In this document: positions 1-4,621 of the stretch, in pieces
How the letters are laid out: each line of letters starts with the position of its first letter
How positions within the stretch are numbered: position 1 is the stretch's first letter
Assembly (NCBI GenBank): GCA_003157445.1
Contig: PMJN01000085.1
Location: 11,089-17,306 of the forward strand
Origin: Micrococcales bacterium
Lineage (GTDB): Bacteria; Actinomycetota; Actinomycetes; Actinomycetales; Dermatophilaceae
DNA: 6,218 nt
Direction: 5' to 3'
Position numbers and translations under genes: made by a program
Notes under the pieces: generated by a model
What the model was told of the DNA's origin: nothing
What the model saw: only the letters and a program-made list of their open reading frames with translations
Database searches by the model: none

Positions 1-89
1 TGCTGGTTGAGCCCCCGAACCGATTGCGGGCGCTTTCCGAACCGGAGGCGGGCCAGCGAGTGCGGTCGCAGTTGGGTAAGGCGGCCTAG
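1..89 (+). CDS. C-terminal end of an unidentified protein (partial, 5' end outside window)
   Basis: Frame 3 of the plus strand is open from the window edge (first whole codon at position 3) to TAG at 87-89 and encodes 28 residues ending RVRSQLGKAA. About four fifths of its third codon positions are G or C, clearly more than in the frame-2 reading, which also has an early stop. The peptide is hydrophilic and charged, with Glu, Arg and Gln, like an ordinary soluble C-terminal tail. Its stop overlaps the stop of the convergent DedA gene by three bases, a tight tail-to-tail arrangement that leaves no room for a terminator between them. The family cannot be told from 28 residues. That this is the end of a real gene is inferred from base composition and the neat convergent junction. 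Confidence 0.55.
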   Translation, partial: LVEPPNRLRALSEPEAGQRVRSQLGKAA

Positions 90-754
90 CTCTTTCGCCG
101 CACCCGGTCGATGAGGCGGCCAGGACCGGTTTGAATGGCGGCTGGGCGGCCTGACCCGCCAGCCCGGTTCTGGCGATAGGCGACTCGACGCAGGGCCCAG
201 TCCAGGACCAGGCCGATGAGCAGGCCGCTGCCCACACCGACTGCGACCGCGCCGAGGGGGTGGCCCTTGAACCATGCACCGGCCCCGATGCCGATCGCGG
301 CGCAGTACGAAGACCAGGACAGGGAGGCGATCGCGGCGAGCACTACGAACCGGCGCCGCGAGTAGCCCACCGCACCGGCGGTCATGTTCACGCACACCCG
401 CCCGACCGGGATGAAACGCGCGGCGAGGATGAAGGACGCCCCCCGGTGGGCAAGGGTCCGCTTTGCCCACTGGAGGGTCCCTTGTCCGCGGGGGCCTGCC
501 AGGAGCGGGATTCGCAGTGTGTTGACTCGCTGACCGACTACGTAGGCGATCTGGTCTCCGGTGAAGGCCCCTGCCGCGGCAACCAGGATGATCAGCTGCA
601 GGTTCGGCTTGCCGCTGGACACCGACAGAGCCGTCAGGGCAATTGCCAACGACTCGCTGGGAATCGGCGGGAAGAACCCGTCAATCGTGGCGAACAGGTA
701 CATCCCGAGATAGATCAGAGGCGAGGCCGCAAGCCCGAGGATCCAGTTCTCCAC
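86..754 (-). CDS. DedA family (VTT/SNARE-associated domain) integral membrane protein
   Basis: This 222-residue polytopic membrane protein belongs to the DedA family. Members act in the cytoplasmic membrane; some are implicated in lipid-carrier flipping (the UptA/PopT group for undecaprenyl phosphate) and in proton-dependent membrane homeostasis. Visible hallmarks are the N-terminal PPIPSES segment with Glu34, the GDQIAYVVGQ stretch around residues 66-75, and ARFIPVGR at 112-119, whose Arg113 and Arg119 are six apart, like the essential arginine pair of E. coli YqjA/YghB. A glycine-rich AGAVGYSRRRF follows. Hydrophobic segments lie near residues 6-26, 35-47, 53-72, 135-157 and 165-187, and the tail from 188 is basic. 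Length is normal for the family. The start is GTG at 752-754, with a purine-rich AAGGA (766-770 on the plus strand) 11 bases upstream; the nearby ATG at 759-761 is out of frame. Family assignment is firm; the substrate is unknown. Confidence 0.9.
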   Translation of the reverse strand: MENWILGLAASPLIYLGMYLFATIDGFFPPIPSESLAIALTALSVSSGKPNLQLIILVAAAGAFTGDQIAYVVGQRVNTLRIPLLAGPRGQGTLQWAKRTLAHRGASFILAARFIPVGRVCVNMTAGAVGYSRRRFVVLAAIASLSWSSYCAAIGIGAGAWFKGHPLGAVAVGVGSGLLIGLVLDWALRRVAYRQNRAGGSGRPAAIQTGPGRLIDRVRRKS

Positions 755-959
755 CTGCCATCAGTTCCTTGGTGGTTGGCGCCGATGTCAACAATGCTCA
801 CCGGTTCCAACCGATCTAGCGTATCGCTGAGGGAGTATGTCCTTACCAGCCCATGATCGCACTGGATGCCTTCGTGCAACCTGGCAGAGCCAGATGACTA
901 GTTCCGAGGGGTCAGTGCTCGCTGGCGGCCGAAACCGGTGGTGGCGGACTTGCTCGGGT

Positions 960-974
960 CGGGCCTTCGGCCCG
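960..974. terminator. Small GC hairpin, possible weak terminator upstream of the DedA gene
   Basis: CGGGCC-TTC-GGCCCG forms a perfect six-pair stem with a three-base loop, extendable by one wobble pair. No T-tract follows on either strand. It lies between the phasin-like gene and the DedA gene, both read leftward, so it could stop or pause readthrough. GC-only hairpins of this size also arise by chance in high-GC DNA. Confidence 0.22.
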
Positions 975-1160
975 GATCGTGTCCTCGTTCGACCCGTTGT
1001 CCAAGTTCTCGCCCAGACGGAACATGCCTGGCTGTTCAGCCGGCTCTGGGCGGATAGCTCAGCGTCTCGGCGATGGCCTCCAGTTGCCTTGACCCACCGG
1101 TTGTCAAGCACGCGCTCGACCTGGCTCAGGCAGCGGTTTGAGACCGCGCTGCGCAAGCAG

Positions 1161-1199
1161 TCGGTGCAGTGACAGATTGGAAACCTGTCACTGCACCGA
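1161..1199. repeat. Perfect 15-bp inverted repeat with 9-base loop, candidate terminator
   Basis: TCGGTGCAGTGACAG (1161-1175) is the exact reverse complement of CTGTCACTGCACCGA (1185-1199), with ATTGGAAAC as the loop. This is the strongest secondary structure in the window. It sits 108 bases beyond the stop of the phasin-like gene in that gene's direction of transcription, so a transcription terminator or 3'-end stabilising hairpin is the simplest reading. Neither flank has a T-tract, which is common for actinobacterial terminators but leaves the role open. Alternatives are the end of a decayed mobile element, a protein-binding dyad or part of a small RNA. The structure is certain; the role is not. 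Confidence 0.5.
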
Positions 1200-1307
1200 G
1201 ATGAGACTTCCAGCGCGGGCCGGACGTCATGCCGTGCTGCTGCCGGTGATTCGTCTACTTCCTAGGTTGAGCTCAATGTGCTGGGCGGAAGCTGAAGAGG
1301 AGACCGA

Positions 1308-1634
1308 TCAGAGCGTCTTGGCGGGAACGACCACGTTCGTCAGGTTCAACACAAACTCGCGCTGGGCCTTGAGCAGGTCTGCGGCAACATCGAAGGTGTA
1401 CTTGGTTGTGGTTTCCAGGTTGGGCGCATCCGGGAGACCGGGAATCTTCGGCAGGTCCGGGATGGCTAGGACCGATACGGCCTTGGCCCACTCCTTGGCG
1501 GCGTCGACCGAGAACTTCTGACCCTGCTGGAGGTTGGAGACCAACTGCTCACGGAACTTCTGGGCGATGTCAGTCACCTCGCCCGCAGGGGTGGTTTTGG
1601 TGTTGTTGCCGGCGGTGGTGCTTGCTGTTGCCAT
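1308..1634 (-). CDS. Small phasin-like helical protein
   Basis: This 108-residue soluble protein has no signal peptide and no cysteine. The first 17 residues are Thr, Ala and Asn-rich and probably disordered. Residues 18-56 read as an amphipathic helix with Ala, Lys and Gln. A proline-rich turn (IPDLPKIPGLPDAP, 58-71) leads to a second helix at 73-102 containing FDVAADLLKAQREF. The helix-turn-helix layout and the D-x-A-x-x-L-L-x-A-Q-R-E-F pattern resemble phasins, the proteins that coat polyhydroxyalkanoate granules, and small actinobacterial lipid-droplet proteins. No polyester synthase or depolymerase gene is visible nearby, so function is inferred from helix pattern alone. The ATG at 1632-1634 is well supported by GAGGAG six bases upstream, and the gene has its own promoter. 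A generic helical surface-binding protein remains possible. Confidence 0.7.
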   Translation of the reverse strand: MATASTTAGNNTKTTPAGEVTDIAQKFREQLVSNLQQGQKFSVDAAKEWAKAVSVLAIPDLPKIPGLPDAPNLETTTKYTFDVAADLLKAQREFVLNLTNVVVPAKTL

Positions 1635-1640
1635 GGTGCG

Positions 1641-1646
1641 CTCCTC
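1641..1646 (-). promoter_or_regulatory. Ribosome binding site of the phasin-like gene
   Basis: GAGGAG read on the minus strand lies six bases before the ATG. It is the best Shine-Dalgarno match I found in the window and fixes the start of the phasin-like gene, suggesting strong translation. Confidence 0.8.
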
Positions 1647-1689
1647 GAATGTCTTTGGATGTGTTCGGCTTCCCCGGGCACTTGCACAC

Positions 1690-1718
1690 CATATCTAACC
1701 AGATGCTTGGTATGTCAA
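1690..1718 (-). promoter_or_regulatory. Sigma-70-type promoter of the phasin-like gene
   Basis: On the minus strand a perfect TTGACA (1713-1718) is followed after 17 bases by GATATG (1690-1695). The -10 box is poor, with three of six matches; TAGATA at 1692-1697 is an alternative with a 15-base spacer. Transcription would start near 1683, giving a leader of about 49 bases. The consensus -35 with a weak -10 and an overlapping dyad suggests a regulated promoter. Confidence 0.55.
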
Positions 1719-1722
1719 GCAT
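1703..1722. promoter_or_regulatory. 7-6-7 palindrome over the -35 box, candidate operator
   Basis: ATGCTTG (1703-1709), six bases, then CAAGCAT (1716-1722) form a perfect dyad. It spans the TTGACA box and the adjoining spacer of the phasin-like gene's promoter. A dimeric repressor bound here would block RNA polymerase. Phasin genes in other bacteria are often controlled by PhaR-type repressors, but this dyad does not have the compact CTGC-N3/4-GCAG layout described for those, so no regulator is named. Confidence 0.45.
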
Positions 1723-1787
1723 TTCGCCAGCCGTACTTCGTGTACAAGCCGCGATGCGCCTAATCTCGACTCCCGCCGGCCTGTGCC

Positions 1788-1836
1788 GGTCTTGAACCAG
1801 ACCCCGACCCCAACAGAAGGTCTTGGTCCAGATCCC
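1788..1836. repeat. Two 18-bp imperfect direct repeats, 31 bp apart
   Basis: The 18-mer starting GGTCTTGAACCAGACC (1788-1805) recurs at 1819-1836, starting GGTCTTGGTCCAGATC, with 15 of 18 positions identical. The start-to-start distance of 31 bp is close to three helical turns, so both copies face the same side of the DNA. Each copy has internal dyad symmetry (GGTCT to AGACC; the second copy pairs through one G-T). A CCGGC-CTGT-GCCGG hairpin (1776-1789) adjoins. The unit lies between the PASTA gene's stop and the phasin promoter. It may be paired regulator sites or a loose terminator region for the PASTA gene. Confidence 0.35.
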
Positions 1837-1864
1837 TGACCAGAGGCCAGAGCGAGGTCGCCAG

Positions 1865-2626
1865 CTACTTGCGGACGACGATGTATGCCCCCGACTGAAC
1901 CTGGGTACCGGCTGGCGGGCTGCTCGAAGCCACCACGTCGGTGCCGCTGAACTGGACGCCAGGATCGAATGCCAAGAAGAGACCTTGTCCGCTGGCCTTT
2001 CCCCGTGCTGCGTCAATGGTCAAACCCTGCAGGTCTGGTACTGCTACGAGAGTGACGTTCTGGGCATTAACCAGATCCTTGCGAGCCTCGCTGGCTGCCT
2101 TACCTGCGAAGTAGAAGGCGACCGCTGCGCTGGATGCGGACACCACGCCGCCGACGACGGTACTTCGCAGCGTCTCGTCGGCTAGCCCGAAGGAGGCTGC
2201 GCCGAGGACGAGCAGCCCTCCCACGAGCGTGATTGCGAGCCAGCTTCGGACGATCGATGTGTCCGGGTCATCACCAGGTCCTGAGCTACTCTTCCCGCTC
2301 TCATTGGCCGCCGTGGCCTGGCCAGCGCTCGCCGCCGCGGGCTGGGCGGATGATCGACCCCGCAGGGTTCGTGCCCCTGGCTGTTTGAGCAGGTATCCGC
2401 GGTTGAGCCCCCCGCGGCCAACGAGGAGGATGATCCCGGCCACCGCAATCAAACCCACCATGGACCAGAGCACCAGGGGACCAGTGACCCCGGTAAGTTT
2501 GTCGACGCCGTTACTGGCGGTGGCCGCAGTGCTGGTTGTGCTGGCGGGGGTGCTGGGGCTGGCCTGGTTGACTAGGACCGCAAAGGCCGTGACGAATTGG
2601 TGCGTCATAAGACGGATATACCGCAT
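1865..2626 (-). CDS. Membrane protein with C-terminal PASTA domain
   Basis: This 253-residue protein has hydrophobic segments near residues 49-70, 129-148 and 155-174, and a single PASTA-type domain at about 194-253. The domain shows the usual order: VPDLQGLTIDAARGKASGQG, then a middle strand, then SSSPPAGTQVQSGAYIVV. PASTA domains occur in extracytoplasmic parts of Ser/Thr kinases (PknB) and penicillin-binding proteins, where some bind muropeptides; this protein has neither a kinase nor a transpeptidase domain. Residues 21-39 are Ser, Thr, Ala and Pro-rich. The 70-128 loop carries many Arg/Lys near the membrane and a disordered Ala, Ser and Gly-rich part. The start is uncertain: ATG at 2624-2626 and ATG at 2606-2608 (Met7) both lack a good ribosome binding site, so leaderless translation is possible. 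Family is clear; function is unknown. Confidence 0.8.
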   Translation of the reverse strand: MRYIRLMTHQFVTAFAVLVNQASPSTPASTTSTAATASNGVDKLTGVTGPLVLWSMVGLIAVAGIILLVGRGGLNRGYLLKQPGARTLRGRSSAQPAAASAGQATAANESGKSSSGPGDDPDTSIVRSWLAITLVGGLLVLGAASFGLADETLRSTVVGGVVSASSAAVAFYFAGKAASEARKDLVNAQNVTLVAVPDLQGLTIDAARGKASGQGLFLAFDPGVQFSGTDVVASSSPPAGTQVQSGAYIVVRK

Positions 2627-2938
2627 GGGCGGGTGCGGACGCCAGAGGCGACGCGGTCAATGTATTGGATGAAGTGGCACTAGGTCGGTGTATCCGTACG
2701 GCCCCCGAAGTGCGGATGCTGAATCACCCCTGATGTGTGGGCTCTGAGGGCACGCAGAGATCCGAGCGTACGTGTCGATCCCGATATTCAGGCAGGGTTT
2801 CTGCGGTTACTTTGCCATCTGTTGAAAGTCACGCTCAGCTCATGTGTCTTGGTGTGAATCCCGCATAGGTCATCTTGTCGCGCAGAGGATATGTCCCTAC
2901 CGTTGGGCTGATGTCCGCGGCGGGCGGGCGCGAGGGGG
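2627..2938. other. Divergent intergenic region between PASTA and lipase genes
   Basis: These 312 bases must carry the promoters of both divergent genes. No reading frame looks coding: the longest plus-strand candidate, about 40 codons from a GTG near 2735, has only modest GC at third positions. A short palindrome CCGTACGG lies at 2694-2701, and a CTCTG-N8-CAGAG dyad sits near 2742-2759. A minus-strand TTGACC (2656-2661) is a weak -35 candidate for the PASTA gene without a fitting -10. I found no convincing promoter toward the lipase gene. Confidence 0.5.
2932..2938 (+). promoter_or_regulatory. Ribosome binding site of the lipase gene
   Basis: GAGGGGG lies immediately before the ATG at 2939 and nine bases before the ATG at 2948. 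The purine run is the only Shine-Dalgarno candidate here. Its spacing is tight for the first ATG and comfortable for the second, so the true start may be 2948. Confidence 0.5.
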
Positions 2939-4531
2939 ATGCAACCTATGAATATGCTGCCCATTATCTACATACGCGGCTACGCGGGTCCGACTGTTGG
3001 CATCGATGCCCAGGTCGACGATCCTTTCTACGGGTTCAACAATGGCGCGACCCATGTTCGCATCGACGGTGACGGTGACCCGGCGTTTTACCAGTTCGAG
3101 GGACCACTGGTCCGATTGATCACCGATGAGAGGTACGAGCTCTACGTCTACGGCAGCCAGCAACGTGTTTTGGACGACACGAGCATTCGGGTGAGCTCAA
3201 ACTCACTATGGATCTACCGCTTCTACGATGCGTTCGCCACCACCTTCAAACCTGCCCCGGATGAGAACCTTGTCCAACGGCTTGGCTCGATGTTTCGCCA
3301 TCAGGTCAGTGCCGGGGGCTTCAACATTGAGAATGCCGCCCAGGGGCTCTACGACCTGGTCGTGCAGGTCCTCGCGCGTACCGGTGCCCAGCAGGTGTAT
3401 CTGGTCGCACACTCCATGGGAGGCCTGATCGCACGTTGCATGATCCAGAAGGTCTCCCAACAAGGTGGTCGCACGCCGGGTCGCGAGCTGGTCGCCAAGC
3501 TGTTCACCTACGGCACCCCGCACGGCGGCATCCGTTCGACCGGAGGCCTCGCACAATGGGTCGAGGCCACTTTCAACCCGGCTGGGTCGGACATCTTTGC
3601 CCCAGAGCTGATGCAGGGCTACCTGGACCCGGCCAAGAAGTTCGGTGAGGAAAGCGATAAGGGCTGGGATCCGCGCGTCATCGCCGATGGGTCCTTCGAC
3701 GTCAACAACATCTTCTGCCTGGTCGGGACCGACCCGAGCGACTACGGCTGGGGTCCGGCGACCGTTGTCGGTCCCAAGAGCGACGGACTGGTGCAGATCG
3801 AGAACGCCTACGTGCAGTCCGCCCACCGAGCATTTGTCCACAAGTCGCACTCGGGCTCCTACGGTGAGGTCAACTCCGAAGAGGGTTACCAGAACCTGCG
3901 CCGTTTCCTGTTCGGGCGGTGGGCAGTCACCGCGACCCTGGTCGGGGCACAGTTACCTCCCGGCGATGTGTCCTACCAGCTCGATATGCGGCTTGCGATT
4001 CGCGGCAGCTCGGTGGTGATGAGCGAGCAGAGCACGGCGCACTGGTGCCCGATCATGCTGAGCAACGAGCCGGATCCCTCTCAGGTGCCTCTGGTTCGTA
4101 CTTTCCTGATCGACCCCTGCGACCGTAAGGACACCTCGACTCCTGTGGCCGACCGCCAGATGCGGCACATGCTCACGCTTCGGCTGTTCGCCGTGCATCG
4201 CCCCAGCGGCTTCTTCGACTTCGCCAACGCGACCGAGCAAGTGCCGTTGTGGGAGGACACCTTGATCATCGACGTCGATCCCGTATCCGGCGGCACCGGG
4301 CTCGCGGCATACGCGGCGTGGAACTCCGCAGTCCCCGGCGCCAACCAGGACCCCGATCCGATCATCAGCCAGCTGCCGCCCCTGCAGCAGGGAAGGATGA
4401 CTTTCCGCCCATCAGCCGGTGGTGGGCTGCAGGCGTCGGTGTTGCTGCCGGCGCCGCCGGACAGGGACTGCGTGCTCGGATCAGCGGCGGCCGTTCGGTT
4501 CACGGTCGTCGAACGTGACCAGCGGCAGTGA
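2939..4531 (+). CDS. Alpha/beta-fold serine hydrolase (lipase/esterase) with C-terminal extra domain
   Basis: This 530-residue hydrolase probably cleaves a carboxylic ester such as a lipid. LPIIYIRGYAG (7-17) looks like the first core strand with an oxyanion-hole turn. VYLVAHSMGGLIAR (153-166) is the nucleophile elbow, with Ser159 as the nucleophile. Asp282 in SDGLVQ and His304 in HKSHSG complete a likely triad; their 22-residue spacing equals that between the catalytic Asp (in NDGLV) and His of Pseudomonas lipase. The hydrolase part ends near residue 327 at NLRRFLFG. Residues 328-530 form a second, strand-rich region that I do not recognise, with paired acidic and proline stretches. There is no signal peptide or membrane segment, so it looks cytoplasmic unless exported by another route. 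ATGs at 2939, 2948 and 2954 all precede the conserved part. It may resemble PGAP1/LCAT-like lipases. The substrate is unknown. Confidence 0.85.
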   Translation: MQPMNMLPIIYIRGYAGPTVGIDAQVDDPFYGFNNGATHVRIDGDGDPAFYQFEGPLVRLITDERYELYVYGSQQRVLDDTSIRVSSNSLWIYRFYDAFATTFKPAPDENLVQRLGSMFRHQVSAGGFNIENAAQGLYDLVVQVLARTGAQQVYLVAHSMGGLIARCMIQKVSQQGGRTPGRELVAKLFTYGTPHGGIRSTGGLAQWVEATFNPAGSDIFAPELMQGYLDPAKKFGEESDKGWDPRVIADGSFDVNNIFCLVGTDPSDYGWGPATVVGPKSDGLVQIENAYVQSAHRAFVHKSHSGSYGEVNSEEGYQNLRRFLFGRWAVTATLVGAQLPPGDVSYQLDMRLAIRGSSVVMSEQSTAHWCPIMLSNEPDPSQVPLVRTFLIDPCDRKDTSTPVADRQMRHMLTLRLFAVHRPSGFFDFANATEQVPLWEDTLIIDVDPVSGGTGLAAYAAWNSAVPGANQDPDPIISQLPPLQQGRMTFRPSAGGGLQASVLLPAPPDRDCVLGSAAAVRFTVVERDQRQ

Positions 4532-4582
4532 ACCTGCGCGCGTCGACTTGGCCGACTCACCCCGCTGTGGTCGCTTGCGAGA

Positions 4583-4604
4583 AAGGTTGTTGCGGCGCAA
4601 CCTT
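4583..4604. terminator. Hairpin between convergent lipase and GH3 genes, likely bidirectional terminator
   Basis: AAGGTTG (4583-4589) pairs perfectly with CAACCTT (4598-4604) across an 8-base loop; an alternative GTTGC-GGC-GCAAC stem uses the same bases. It lies in the 90-base gap between two facing stop codons, where a terminator serving both genes is expected. No T-tract follows on either side, as is common in high-GC actinobacteria. Confidence 0.5.
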
Positions 4605-4621
4605 CCCGGTGTGTGTAGGGT

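Larger units (their letters stand above)
755..1307. other. 553-bp region without an intact gene
   Basis: No reading frame here looks like an intact gene. The two longest (minus 788-1156 and plus 837-1172) read as Arg, Ser and Trp-rich mixtures without domain features. The stretch holds a small GC hairpin (960-974), a possible frameshifted coding remnant on the minus strand (1036-1156, see findings) and a perfect 15-bp inverted repeat (1161-1199). The promoter for the DedA gene should lie in roughly 760-870. A minus-strand TTGACA sits at 786-791 but has no -10 partner at a usable distance, and a short CGGTT-CC-AACCG dyad lies at 802-813. I could not place a convincing promoter. Confidence 0.5.

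Noticed and set aside
786..791. Minus-strand TTGACA upstream of the DedA gene as a -35 box
   Set aside because: The hexamer 17 bases downstream is GGAACT, which is not a -10 and overlaps the ribosome binding site region, so a promoter here would leave no proper leader.
802..813. CGGTT-CC-AACCG dyad upstream of the DedA gene
   Set aside because: Only five base pairs per arm and no mapped promoter beside it; this length is expected by chance.
1048..1062. GGGCGGATAGCTCAG resembles the 5' end and D-arm start of a tRNA
   Set aside because: No matching T-arm (GGTTCGAATCC-like) or acceptor complement follows about 70 bases downstream, so no tRNA can be folded; on the other strand the same bases read as part of the coding-like remnant.
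788..1172. Overlapping reading frames of 111 and 122 codons on both strands
   Set aside because: Both translate to Arg, Ser and Trp-rich mixtures with no domain pattern, GC at third positions is not sustained through them, and neither has a convincing ribosome binding site.
2641..2657. GACGCC-AGA-GGCGAC hairpin just upstream of the PASTA gene
   Set aside because: Only four contiguous pairs before an A-A mismatch; too weak to call a riboswitch or attenuator.
2735..2857. Possible ~40-codon plus-strand small ORF from GTG in the divergent region
   Set aside because: Third-position GC is only a little over half, there is no ribosome binding site, and no pattern in the peptide.
3206..3850. 214-codon minus-strand frame opposite the lipase
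   Set aside because: It is antisense to the catalytic core that includes the AHSMGG elbow, and its translation has no recognisable domain.
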